Positions 10,507 through 21,329 of a stretch of DNA of 64,000 nt are shown in pieces. The stretch is from Phymorhynchus buccinoides (taxonomy: Eukaryota > Mollusca > Gastropoda > Neogastropoda > Raphitomidae). The notes beneath the pieces are model-generated. The model was given only the letters and a program-made list of their open reading frames with translations, made no database searches and was not told the origin of the DNA. Within the stretch, counting starts at the first letter, position 1. Every line of letters begins with the position of its first letter. Position numbers and translations under genes: made by a program. Where the stretch lies: positions 27,412,591 to 27,476,590 of the forward strand of contig CM065686.1 in assembly GCA_017654935.2 (NCBI GenBank). Direction: 5' to 3'.

Positions 10507-12868
10507 GGCGATAATAATAAAAATAACAAAATAATAATAAAAAAAATACAATGCACAAACTTTCATTTGCATAAATTTCAAGTCTCAATTCAATCTATAA
10601 AGTTTCTAATTTGTGTCCTGAAATTCGATAGAAAACACAAGTCGAATTCCTATTTCTAGACTCCATCTTTAATCGTAAAATATTCTAAATCTATAAGGTC
10701 CAAAATTATTTAAAATATACAAAACTAGTTTTGTTAGTTATTAGAACGAAAACATAGGAGCGAATCGAAATAAAATTACTTAATTTAGAAAATCAGTATT
10801 TCAAATCGAAAGGCAGTTCAATCGGTCTTCGCCCCTAATATAGGCCTTACATAGTAGACAAAGGACTCGGGAGATTCGCAAATGGCTACAACCTGTTACG
10901 ACTGCATTCATTTTGCAATACTACAAGTTTATGCGGAAAAGACCCATAGCATGTCATATATGAAACGAAAGGGGATAGATTATAAATTTAGGTTGCATAA
11001 TTAGAAATTCAAACATTTGATTAGATTTTGAATAAGAATAAAAAACATACGAAACGACCGGGAATATTTTGATCTGATTGTTCATTTTACCGATCACAAA
11101 ATCTTGAATTGTCAGGCTATGCGAGCATTTCAGTTAATACAAATGTGTGGGATAAAATCTATGATTTTTTTATGCATCTTATATCAATACAAACTTAAAA
11201 TACAAAAATATGATAAAATACAATTTAGTTAGAAATAAATCTCAACAAGGGAGTTAACTTGGGCAGATAACTCCAATAGCAAAAATAGGCGTCTGCTACG
11301 AGTAGCCTAAAGAGCAATAGGCCTAGTAGCTGTGTTAGCACACTGCTACACAAACCAGAGAGAAAAACGTCACAAAATAGCGAACTAACTTTAAGTGATG
11401 GGAAAAACAAACAAAAAACAATGGCACAAAAAGCGCAAAATCAAATCAACACTTCATCCGGTATCCCAAAGAACATTTTTTTAAATGTAAAAAAATACAA
11501 TACAAAATCAAATGCTCACTGAGAAAAACCAAGGCTGCATGTAATCCACATGCAACACACAACCAGTACAATGTACTGGGCATTGGGGCAAGCATGCTTA
11601 TGCATATATATATATCTGTCACAAACGTGAATACCCTGAACTTTAGCGTGCATACACTAACTTTCACGGGCACAGTTTTGGCCTGAATGTAGGTTATCTT
11701 TAGCTGGTTGTTTTTGTGAGCGTTGCACGTGAAAGTTGAATTTCAATTTAACTCCTGTTTTCTGATTCGTAGTATGAATAGATTTTTCTTCAGTTCTGTT
11801 TCTGGTTGTCAATATGGAAGGTTGTCGAGGAAAGAACTCCGTCCTCTAGTTGTTTGTGAGGATGTTTTATGTTTAACCCAGTAACAAGAGCACTTGTATC
11901 TGGTGTTTGTAATTATAATTTATGCTGATGATTGTATTTTGTACTACTAGTAGTAATGATTATGAGATGAATGTTTACTATTTTGCGCAGAACAAAATAC
12001 TTTTGAGAAAGACATTCGTTGTTTGTGTTCTGCATTTGATTAATATTAGTAAATAATAAAGGGAGACAATAATTATTTAACAGTCGTTTTTGCTACCCAT
12101 ATTACTTGAATAATATTCGACTGTTTCATGTATTGCGTGTGTATTTCTATTAGCAAAACAATTCCTTGTTTTGTATTTTGTTTCGAAGATATATACATTT
12201 TCCCACATGATTGAGTAGAGGGGTTAATTGTGGGGAGTTAACTTCAGGCATATAGACTGAAAATAGTATTGTAGTTTTCAGTGCTGGGTCTAGGAGTCGG
12301 GACACGTCACGGAGGGCTGGCTGTTAGGCTTCTCAAGTCTGCTCCATGAGGCATGCCTCGCCGACTGAACGTGTGTGCCTGATACATCCCTGCACTGCTG
12401 AATGGTCGTCGCCGTCGTCGTCGACGTACCTGCGTTACTGGTGACCTTGATGTGGTCGCTGGTATGTGGCCTTCATGTGGCTACACTTCCTGGTGTGTGG
12501 CCTTGGTGTGGCTACACTCTAATCTGCAAGATCACCGTCGCCGTGGGCATCTTCAATGTGGTGATCCCCCCTGAGTGCTGGCAGTGGGTGCCAGGATTGT
12601 GTTTTGCACCAGCAATGCGAGACAACTGAGTTGTCTACAACTGAGTTGTCTTCAGAGTGGTGCCTATCTTCCCCATCATTGTCCCCTTCCAAAATCGTCG
12701 TCCCTCTTGGTCGTCGTCCCCTTGTTTTTCCACAGCATCATCGTTTTCAGCATCACATCAAACTGTAACAGTCTTCGTCATCACCGTCTCCAGTCTTCAT
12801 CGTCCAGTGTTTATCTCCCTTATTTTTAACATTCATTAGTGTGTTTAGTACTTAATACTTGTATTTCA
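10507..12868. other. AT-rich non-coding stretch, nothing recognised
   Basis: Starts with an (AATAA)-like run at 10508-10550 and stays AT-rich to about 12280. The segment 12280-12840 is GC-richer, with repeated GTGTGGCC/ATGTGGC phrases and a doubled CAACTGAGTTGTCT near 12625. No protein family, RNA gene or transposon end is recognised. Confidence 0.5.
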
Positions 12869-13000
12869 TTATTAGTCCCCGAGCCGAAGGTTCGGGGAGC
12901 TATTGTTTTTGTCTGGTCCGTCCATCCGTCCGGTGTCCGTCCGTCCGGCGTGCCTCCGTTATATTTTGTGTCTGAATATTTTGCTCTTTCATTGGTTTAA
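12869..13000. repeat. interspersed-repeat-like head (CCGAGCCGAAGGTTCGGGGAG)
   Basis: CCCGAGCCGAAGGTTCGGGG contains a short perfect hairpin (CCGA..TTCGG). It is followed by a (GTCCGTCC)n-like stretch. This arrangement resembles the head of a dispersed repeat, but I cannot name a family. Confidence 0.35.
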
Positions 13001-13149
13001 TAGTTAACGTTTTGAACTTACAATCGACTTTCGTTTGCATTATTTAGTGTGTTGCGTGAATGAGGCGTGAAAGGGCAATCTTTCTACATTCAACAAACAC
13101 GCACATGCATTCTGTATAAACCAGTCTGTAACAATATTATGTCAACAAA

Positions 13150-13352
13150 CCTACACACGCGCGCGCGCACACACACACACGCACACATGCAGGTACGCAT
13201 GCACGCACAAACACACACTCACTACTGACATTATTCCAAACTACTACAGGAAACATAAAGAATACAGCTTTGGAAGAATTCTGGGTCCTGCATTTTACTG
13301 TCCATTTTCACATTTTAAAATGTTTACATAATTACTCTTTCGCGCATGCACG

Positions 13353-13387
<35 letters not shown>

Positions 13388-13450
13388 GCGCACACACACA
13401 CACACACATACACCGACGCACATGCGTTATTATGTGTGTGTGTGTGTATA
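13150..13450. repeat. (CA)n/(CG)-rich microsatellites
   Basis: CA-rich tracts at 13155-13220 and 13340-13410, and a short TG tract at 13433-13448, separated by unique sequence. Confidence 0.9.
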
Positions 13451-14334
13451 ACACGTTGGTGAGAAAAGTTCATTGCAGATAAAAAGAACACAGTTCGGGA
13501 ATAGGCTAAGCCATTTAGGCCAAATACTGCAGCCCTTTATAGTAAAACTAAAAGCCTTCCGTAACTTGGCCTAAAATCTATTCAGTTACTCAGCACAACA
13601 CCACAAATTTGTTATCCAGTTCCTGAGTGTCTGATCAGCTAGGAAGGAGGCCTACTGCTTAGTAATGCTGTAGATTTATTTACTGGGGTAGTCTGCAAAA
13701 TAGTAACCCGATGTACTTGCACACTTTTATTTGGGGGGATACGATGCCAACATCAGTTCCAGGCAGCCATGTTGTGTTTACAGCAGACAATCCTGTGGTG
13801 ACGTCACTTTCGGTTTTCAGCGCTCACAGGAATTTTCAGGTGTATGGAAACCGTTTTTATTAAACTTAATATACAAACGGTTGTTTAGGGCAAAATTCAT
13901 TGCCATGTATTTAGTTTATGGCACAAACAAAATCTTTTACAGCAATAAAAATCTTTCTCGCTTGTTGATCTTTAATTGAAATTGTTGTCATGTCTGCTTT
14001 TGTTGCATAGTCATTTTTTTTCCATCCAGGATTGATGAGCTAACCCTATAAAGGAGAGTCTGTTTTTGTCATTTTGATTTGTATGCATGTCTCTGCCTGT
14101 GAGCATTGAGTTTGCTTGGAAAGCTATGGGTGGATTTTGATGAGTTATTAAGATAGAAGACAAGTTAACTTTTTCACCAACACGATCATACTTTTGCACC
14201 ATTTTCACAATAATAGTACCCGCGAATACCGATTCACTAATAACAATGTGAAGTAAGGGTTATTTTTCCACTAAAGTAATGCTCTTGATTTTAGGGTACC
14301 GATAAGTGTCATATTTTGTATATCATTTAATAAT
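13451..14334. other. non-coding, nothing recognised
   Basis: AT-rich; no coding, RNA or transposon signature that I can support. Confidence 0.5.
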
Positions 14335-14760
14335 AATAATAATAAAGGTCGCTTGTATAGCGCAACACCTCTCAGTTAACTGGAGCTCTTTGCGCTTGAC
14401 ATAATCTACATCTAACATATATATAAGCACAGAACAAAGTACTTCACACTGAGTACATGGGAAATACAACAGCACAATAGTAAAATCTACAAACATTAGA
14501 CAAACACTATCAAAAATTAAATCTTAAACAGCTCAAATCCCAGCTTCATTTTTTCCCACGGACACACACACACGCGCGTGCAAACACCCACAAGCACGCG
14601 GAAACACATGCACAAACAAAAGTAAAACAAACAACCCACACGCAGAGGCACACACACACACACACACAAACACACATGCTCACACACACACACACACACG
14701 CACACCCACACACACACACACGCACGCACGCACGCACGCACGCACGCACACGCGTAGGGG
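14335..14760 (-). repeat. LINE/SINE 3' tail with (TAA)n plus (CA)n tracts
   Basis: (TAA)n at 14328-14344 followed by AAGGTCGCTTGTATAGCGCA. Its complement, TGCGCTATACAAGCGACCTT then (TTA)n, is the form of 3' ends of CR1/L2-type LINEs and derived SINEs. Similar tails occur at 39320-39395 and, less clearly, 46820-46905. (CA)n and (ACGC)n tracts fill 14560-14752. Confidence 0.5.
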
Positions 14761-15110
14761 TTCAATTAAAGAATTATAGAATTTGAACAGGTAAGTTTTA
14801 AGAGCTCTTTTGAAAGATTCGGCAAAATTGGAATGTCTCACTTCATAGGGGAGAGAATTCCAGACAGTTCATAAGGGAATTTCATAATGGAATACACAGT
14901 ATTATATAAACCATATTTAACCACCTAATCAAGTTTAATGGGAGTTGTAATTTTAGTCTGGTGGTAAAAAGTTTAAACAGCTTTTGTTTGTTTGTTGATG
15001 TTTTTTGTGTGTGTTTTTGCAAATGCTATCCTGAAAAGGGATTAAACAACTTCTGACAAATGGCCAGGTGCGAAAAAGTGGAGCGACTTCTTTCTTTTTT
15101 TGTCATTGAT
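14761..15110. other. non-coding, nothing recognised
   Basis: Unique AT-rich sequence between the microsatellites and the exon-copy array. Confidence 0.5.
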
Positions 15111-15113
15111 TAT

Positions 15114-15818
15114 CCTCAACAGATCCTGTGCTTCCGGGCATTGGTGTGTGAGCGTCAGCTGCTGGGTGTGTGCTACACAGTGGTGAAATAGTTAAACTAT
15201 TATGATTGTCATCCTCAACATATCCTGTGCTACAGGGCGTCGCTGAGCGAGCGTCAGCTGCTGGGTGTGTGCTACACAGTGGTGAAATAGTTAAACTATT
15301 ATAATTGTCATCTTCAACAGATCCTGTGCTACCGGGCATCGCTGAGCGAGCGTCAGCTGCTTGTTGTGTGCTACACACTGGTGAAAGAGTTCAGTTAAAC
15401 TATTATGATTGTCATCCTCAACAGATCCTGTGCTTCCGGGCGTCGTTGAGTGAGCGTTGGCTGCTGTGTGTGTGCTACACAGTGGTGAAAGAGTTAAGCT
15501 ATTATGATTGTCATCCTCAACAGATCCTGTGCTACCGGGCGTCGATGAGTGAGCGTCAGCTGCTGGGTGTGTGCTACACAGTGGTGAAAGTTAAACTATT
15601 ATGATTGTCATCCTCAACAGATCCTGTGCTACTGGGCGTCGTTGAGCGAGCATCAGCTGCTGGGCGTGTGCTACACAGTGGTGAAATAGTTCAGTTAAAC
15701 TATTATGATTGTCATCCTCAACAGATTTTGTGCTACCGGGCGTCGTTGAGCGAGCATCAGCTGCTGGGCGTGTGCTACACAGTGGTGAAAGAGTTCAGTT
15801 AAACTATTATGATTGTCA
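15114..15818 (+). repeat. seven tandem partial copies of the adenylyl cyclase exon at 15829
   Basis: Seven head-to-tail units of 97-104 bp begin at about 15114, 15212, 15311, 15415, 15514, 15611 and 15715. Each has a polypyrimidine/acceptor-like TCCTCAACAG (CAT in unit 2), then about 60 bp homologous to the first part of the true exon (ILCYRASLSERQLLGVCYT in unit 2). It then leaves homology at GTGGTGAAA and runs through an AT-rich intronic spacer. The eighth unit is the true exon, which instead continues GTGATGGTGATCCTG. Most copies meet an in-frame stop soon after VVK, so none could substitute for the exon. Confidence 0.9.
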
Positions 15819-15828
15819 TCCTCAACAG

Positions 15829-16107
15829 ATTTTGTGCTACCGGGCGCCGTTGAGCGAGCGTCAGCTGCTGGGCGTGTGCTACACTGTGATGGTGATCCTG
15901 CTGGTGATGGTGCTGACGCTGACGCTGGACAGCCGGCCCCACGATGCCTTCAGCGGGGCCTGGAGCACCCTGTTCTTCATCTACCTGATCTTTGCCTTCC
16001 TCCCCGTGCGCATGCACCTAGCCCTGGCCAGCGGGGCTGTGTTGTCCCTGGTGCAGCTGGCTGGGGCTGTCGGGTTTAGCTACTCCCAGCCCTACATTGC
16101 CAAACAG
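15829..16107 (+). CDS. adenylyl cyclase exon A (first membrane domain)
   Basis: 93 codons, phase 0 at both ends, between acceptor CTCAACAG and donor CAG|GTGACC. It encodes the second half of the first six-helix membrane cassette of a class III membrane adenylyl cyclase: a hydrophobic helix VMVILLVMVLTLTL, then WSTLFFIYLIFAFLPVRMHL with the F-L-P-V-R-M motif of vertebrate AC5/AC6, then ALASGAVLSLVQLAGAV. The enzyme converts ATP to cAMP at the inner face of the plasma membrane. Earlier exons (N-terminus, first helices) are not found in the window. Exon GC content is far above the flanking intron. The first ~60 bp are tandemly copied upstream. Subtype is uncertain: AC5/6-like by motif, AC1/AC8 not excluded. 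Confidence 0.85.
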
Positions 16108-17371
16108 GTGACCTGGTGTTTTTTTTTTGGGGGGGGGGTTGCAGTCTAAAATAATAAAACAATGACAATGAAACAACAAAAAGGCAGAACAAAGCAAGCC
16201 AACAAAAAAGTCTTTTCCTGTAGTTTTTATGCAAGCTTAGTATGTGGAGTCTCTGTATGAGACGATAAACTGAGGTCCCGTGTACCCATGCACTTAGCAC
16301 ATGTTAAATAAACCCAGTGGCAATGAAAAAGTTGTCATTTGGTCAAAATTTAGCCCCCCCCCCCCCCTCCCATTCCTTCCTCATCAGTCACACAAAAAAT
16401 CACATGCAAAAAAAAAAAGGGTGGCGCGCCTCTGGCTGCGACGCACTCTCCAGGCAACCTGAATTTCACAGAGACGCCTCTGTGACTATATAAAGTACAA
16501 ATACCAAAATACCAAATAAAACATTTTGGCAAAATAAAAGCAATTAAAATCTGAGGCAACAAACTACAATTCAAAGACAGTTTTAACCCTTTCACCGCCA
16601 GCCATATTTCAACCAAAAATGTCCATTACATTTACCTGGGTAGAGAACAAAATCCATCTGCAGTATTGGGGATTCTTCTGTGACATATATAAAATAAGGT
16701 CTATCCTTACTTCCCAAAACTAAGACAATAGGGTCTTTGGATAATGTACCCCAATTTGATGCCTTTTAGTGACATGAGTGTCAAATCACTGTGGTGCTAA
16801 AATGCGACTTTGGCGGTGAAAGGGTTAAACAAAGCAAAAACAAATGCAAAGCGCCCCCCCCCACCAAAAAAAAAAAAAAAAGCAGAAAAAAAGCACCCCC
16901 CAAAAAAAAACACCCCTCAAAAGCAACCAAAAAGTGTAGGGGAATAAGAAGAGAGAGAGGGGGGGGGGGTGGGGTGGAGGGTAGGAAAAAACTTTCAAAG
17001 CTGTGCCTTATGAATGAACCCCAAAAAAGCTCACTGAAAACTTTACATTGTGCAATAAGGAAAATTCTACTTAAGCCCATGCATGTGTTGAGTATGAGCA
17101 CTTTTTTTTTGGGGGGGGGGGGGGGGGGTTGAGAAGGTTACTGATTCCACATACCTTTTATGCGACCTTGTCCCATGAATAAAACCAACAGTGTGGATTG
17201 AGAGGGTTTAAGGTTGTTTTTATAATTTTTGTTAAAGTAAAGATATTTGACATCAGTATTTAAACAACTTCTTGCAAGTTAAAAATAATAAACACAGAAG
17301 TAGAATGAATCAAGGACTTAAGAAATGGATAGATCGTGGTATAAAAGTTTTTTGTGTGCGGGTGATTTCAG
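16108..17371 (+). other. adenylyl cyclase intron A
   Basis: GT-AG intron. It contains poly-G and poly-C tracts near 16125 and 16354, the TTAA-flanked MITE at 16583-16828, purine-rich A/G tracts at 16860-16985 and a 20-bp poly-G near 17110-17128. No other gene is seen. Confidence 0.7.
16583..16828. mobile_element. TTAA-flanked MITE, copy 1 (piggyBac-like)
   Basis: TTAACCCTTTCACCGCC at the left and GGCGGTGAAAGGGTTAA at the right form perfect 17-bp inverted ends including TTAA. Interior is non-coding. Homologous copies lie at 21469-21692, 26018-26268 and 33246-33463. TTAA target duplication and a CCC-start TIR are the pattern of piggyBac-type elements. Confidence 0.75.
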
Positions 17372-17521
17372 GTTGTGGCCAACCTGTTTGTGTACCTGTG
17401 TGCCAACCTGGCGGGGGTGTTCACCCACTACCCTTCCGAGATGGCCCAGAGGCAGGCCTTCCTGGAGACCCGCAAGTGCATTGAGACCCGCCTGACCATT
17501 CAGAGAGAGAACCTGCAGCAG
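17372..17521 (+). CDS. adenylyl cyclase exon B (TM6 and signalling helix)
   Basis: 50 codons, phase 0 on both sides: acceptor TGATTTCAG, donor CAG|GTGAAA. It encodes VVANLFVYLCANLAGVF, the last transmembrane helix of cassette 1. This is followed by THYPSEMAQRQAFLETRKCI and ETRLTIQRENLQQ, the amphipathic helix linking the membrane domain to the catalytic core. The T-H-Y-P-x-E and Q-R-Q-A-F-x-E-T-R elements are shared with AC5/AC6; V-V-A-N-L-F-x-x-L-C is also close to AC8. The reading frame continues from exon A (..AKQ|VVAN) and into exon C (..LQQ|ERLLL). Confidence 0.9.
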
Positions 17522-17734
17522 GTGAAAGCATAACCATAGCTGCCAACCATTCCGAATTCCCCGGAATTTTTCCGTTTTCCAGCCGCGATTCAGCATTTCG
17601 AATTATGACAATAAAATTCCGGATTCTGAAATCGCAAGAAATGCCAATCCAATATGTATTATCCCAGAAACCATAATCTGCGCATGTGTGATAAGCTTTT
17701 CTGCTGAACAAACAATATTGTCTAAAAGACTGCG

Positions 17735-17865
17735 AAGTTGCGTCGAGTTTACCGAAGTTTGTTCCTTGGTATAGAGAAAAATTTCCCATCAACGATGTGT
17801 CCCATGAAGAGGATAGTTACGCTTTCTGCACTGTGTGCCAACGCAACTTTGACTGGGTGGACTGT
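17735..17865 (+). pseudogene. TTF/BED-like zinc-finger scrap of a hAT-type transposase
   Basis: One frame reads KFVPWYREKFPINDVSHEED then SYAFCTVCQRNFDW. A W-x5-FP ... Y-A-F-C-x-V-C-x-x-x-F pattern is the start of the TTF-type zinc finger found in hAT-related transposases and derived proteins. Only the first CxxC half is present. At about 17866 the sequence switches to a LINE. An AATTCCGG-rich stretch at 17550-17630 precedes it. Assignment is tentative because the segment is about 45 codons. Confidence 0.4.
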
Positions 17866-18981
17866 GGTGTCGAAATCAACGCCGGGAAGACTGTCTCCAC
17901 TTGCTTCTCACTATCCACCAAACGAGAGAGCTATCGGCTTCAAATCAAAGACAAGGACCTGCCACAGACTGACACCCCTACTTACTTGGGTGTCACTTTT
18001 GACAGAAGGCTCACTTGGAACAACCACGTCCAGAGAGCAGAGAGAAAAGCAACTAAACGCCTCTCATGAATAAGCTTGCCGGCTCCTCTTGGGGTGCCAA
18101 CAGCCGGATTTTGAGGACCGTCTACACGGGATCAGTGCGCCCAGTGATGGAGTATGGCATGTCGGCATGGTCTACAGCTGCCAAGACAAACACCAGAAAG
18201 CTGGACAAGATTCAAAATGCCGGGCTATGCATCATCACTGGAGCCATGAAAACAACCCCCATCAGAGAAATGGAGACCTTTTCCGATCTTCATTCCCTCA
18301 ATGAAAGAAGAGAAGAAAAGGTCCTTGTCCACACAGAGAAGTTGAAGCGACTCCCATCTCACCCTGCTCACGACAAGATCAGTGAGCTCACAAAAAAACA
18401 GGCTGTAACGTGCAAGCTTCAACCATGTCTCAAGAGAACTTAGCAAGAAACTCGGGGACATCATCAGCCACGACCCTGCCAAGCAAGAACCCCTGTCAGC
18501 AGTGGAAGAGGTTGAGACTCTGCGCCCAGATGTCCAGGTCACCACAACAGTACATGTACCTGGTATTGCCAAGTAGGGAGACCAGCAACCTCACCAACTC
18601 AAGGCCCTGACACAGGAAATGCTTGACAGAGACTACAACCCCTCTGTATGGACACATGCATTCACACATGCATTCACAGGCGGCAGTGCAGAGGACGCAG
18701 TGAGAAATGGTGGCAGTGGGTTCTACATCCGATTTCCAGATGGAAGACGCACCTCCCAATCCCTCCCATCTGGCAAGCTGTCCACCAACTTCCGAGCAGA
18801 ACAGATCGCCCTGCTGGAAGCACCTAACTCCCTCTGCACCGTAGAGAACCCTGGAAAGCATGTCGTCCTCCTGACTGCAAACTGTAAATCAGTGCTAGAA
18901 AACATCCAAACACCAGCAAAGGACACCACCACCAAAAGTCTGCAAAAATCCCTTTCCACCCTCGCCCCAACTTCAAATTGA
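17866..18981 (+). pseudogene. LINE ORF2 C-terminal part with RNase H (frameshifted)
   Basis: Three frames succeed each other. The first is EINAGKTVSTCFSLSTKRE leading into TDTPTYLGVTFDRRLTWNNH, the thumb-side motif Y-L-G-V-x-F-D-x-x-L-x-W. The second is RTVYTGSVRPVMEYGMSAWS and KLDKIQNAGLCIITGAMKTT. The third is an RNase H-like piece, GGSGFYIRFPDGRRTSQSLP, NFRAEQIALL and VVLLTANCKSVLENI. The order RT tail then RNase H fits I- or jockey-like LINEs that carry RNase H. The RT core with its F-A-D-D box is absent, so this is a truncated, frameshifted copy. It is followed directly by the MITE end at 18979. Confidence 0.7.
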
Positions 18982-20276
18982 GGCTGCTCTTTAAAATGTT
19001 TTGTTTTCAATTTGGGGGCATTTGTATGGGAGTCAAACCTGGTCAAAACAAGATTTCGTACCAGCTATAAGAGGGAAAACATGTGGAACTCGTGATTTTG
19101 ACGTGACCTGGTGGGTCTTTAAGAAAAAGCTGTCGATGGTAATTCGCTTATAAGAAAATAGAGCTTGCTTATAAAAAAAAAACTAACTGCAAACCAACTC
19201 TCTTGTATGACATACTTTTCTTATGTCCAAGTTTCCACTGTGGATGGGAGAAGGAATTTGCTTGCTTATAACCGAGTTTTCTTATAAGCGAGTTTCTTAT
19301 ATCCGAATTTTGATCATAGATAAGAAAGAAGAAGTTCGGCAGGGAAATTTGTTTGCTTCATTATAAGCAAGTTTTTTATAAGCGGATTCGGCTGTATCTT
19401 TCTATGTTAAGGTTAGAGTGTCTGTGACGTAGCTGCTCTGACGTACATTTTCCTCTTTTTTTGTTTGTTTTGTTAGAACCACTGCATTTTGTGGAACATC
19501 CTTTCAGTTCATGCCCTAATTATAAAAAATCGCTTATAAGAAAATCAAACTCGCTTATAAGAAAATGAACTGCAAACCAAACTCCCTTGTATGAAATAAT
19601 TTTCTTATATCCGAGTTTACATCGCGGATGGGAGAATGAATTTGCTTGCTTATAACTGAGTTTTCTTATATCCGAGCTTTGATAATACATAGGAAAGAAT
19701 GAATTCGGCTGGGGAAAATAAATTGCTTGCTTATAAGCGGGTTTTCTTATAAGCGAGTTTCTTATAAGCGGGTTCGGCTGTATTTTTCTATATTAAGGTA
19801 GGCTACTCTACTAAGTCTCACTACAACTAACACAAAAGTACAGGCATTCATATTTTTTCTTCTTCTCAGCATTTATTTTGTACAAAATACTGAAGGAAAA
19901 CAAAAATAACTCAGTCTTGCAATCAAGTGCCTGTGCCTGTAGAGTGTCTGTGACGTAACTGCTCTGACGTAAATTTTCCTCTTTTGTTTGTTTTGTTGGA
20001 ACATCCTTTCAGTTCATGCCCTAATTTTTTTTAAATCCCCTATAAGAAAATCAAACTCGCTTATAAGAAAATGAACTGCAAACCAACTCCCTTGTATGAA
20101 ATCATTTTCTTATATCCGAGTTTACATTCGTTCGAATTTGCTTCATTATAACCGAGTTTTCTTATAAGCAGTTTTCTTATATCCGAGTTTTGATAATACA
20201 TAAGAAAGAAGGAGTTCGGCCGTGGGAAAAAAATTGCTGTCTTATAAGCGGGTTTCTTATAAGCGGGTTCGACTGT
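18979..20276. repeat. three successive reverse-oriented pogo-like MITE ends
   Basis: Ends GGATTCGGCTG|TA at 19394, GGGTTCGGCTG|TA near 19778 and GGGTTCGACTG at about 20276 terminate three consecutive segments (about 18979-19394, 19397-19778, 19779-20276). All are homologous, in reverse complement, to the element at 1397-2342. The first includes the internal stretch matching 1680-1840; the second and third include CATCCTTTCAGTTCATGCC, which matches 1926-1945. Segments one and two are followed by nearly the same TTTCTATgTTAAGGT, which points to tandem duplication rather than three insertions. Confidence 0.65.
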
Positions 20277-20580
20277 GCCATGAGAACTGAAAGCAGAAGT
20301 CTTCAGTTCAGTTGTGAAAACGATCGTGATAACATTCTAGTCATGATATAGTGCTTCGTTATTAAAACGGCTTTCGTTTGCATATTTCATTATTGTTTCC
20401 CAAAACTGACAATCAAAATGACAGATTTTATAGTCAGTCTTAGTCTTAGATAAATGAAAGAAAAAGAAAAGGTACAGATCTGAGGAACTTGTATGGTGTA
20501 CTTAATTAACCATTTATAGCAAGTTTCCTTGATAAATGTTTGTTTTAGCAATGACATGCAGTGCTATGGTTTGTTTTCAG

Positions 20581-20702
20581 GAGAGGCTGCTGCTGTCTGT
20601 ACTGCCCAGTCACGTGGCCGTAGAAATGAAAAAAGACTTGTCCAAGAAAGCGGAGGAGTCCATGTTTCACAAGATCTACATCCAAGGCTACACCAACGTC
20701 AG
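20581..20702 (+). CDS. adenylyl cyclase exon C (entry to C1a)
   Basis: 122 bp, starting in phase 0 after TTGTTTTCAG and ending with two bases of a split codon, AG|GTCAGT. It encodes [20 protein letters not shown] then [28 protein letters not shown] and M-F-H-K-I-Y-I-Q are conserved just before the catalytic domain in AC5/AC6 and AC1. The split codon AG+C restores the serine of N-V-S-I-L-F-A-D across the 12.8-kb intron. Confidence 0.92.
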
Positions 20703-21329
20703 GTCAGTGCTCTGCTTTGAGCTCTTGCATTGCACCTTTTTGTGAAGGTCCAAATAGATATTTAAGGAAGACTGTTAAGGCACACCTATTGCAATATAAA
20801 ACTGATTTTATTTTTCTTTCTCCTTTTTATTCAATATGCCAAACGATTGAAATGGAAAATCACATTCCTCTGTGTAAGGGCGTTGGGCAAGTCAATGACA
20901 TAATGGACAAACTACGAGAATGTATTATAATATTCCTGCAATTCCACTCGGCCAAAAGCAAGATGAGAAAAAAAGGGGATTTGGTATGCATGTAAAGGTG
21001 TGCCTGTCCTCAGGAAGTATGAAAATGTTTTTAGTATTTGAAGCTTTGCTGTATTTTTCAATTTCACTATAATTTGTGCACTGTAAATGCTTTCTATGCT
21101 TGAACACATTCATGAGTAAGAAGATGACAGAGAGTAGGTAGACAAAGACAAAGATAGAGAGAAAGATAGAAACAGACTGACTGAGACATATATAGAGAGA
21201 GACCAAGACAGAGGGAGTGTTCGATGACACAAGAGAGAAAGGAAATTAATTAAGTTAGATGTGCTTCAAGGAAAACAAAAGACCAAAAAATAGTAAAGGT
21301 GGTGGGGAAAAAAAAGAAGTAAAAAAGGT

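Larger units (their letters stand above)
17522..20580 (+). other. adenylyl cyclase intron B
   Basis: GT-AG intron holding a zinc-finger scrap and LINE pseudogene (17735-18981), then a stack of pogo-like MITE ends (18979-20276). No host gene other than the cyclase is seen. Confidence 0.75.

Noticed and set aside
15305..15818. Exon copies as functional alternative exons
   Set aside because: Each lacks the 3' two thirds of the exon and a convincing donor, and most reach a stop soon after the homologous part. Kept as a finding about decoy splicing instead.
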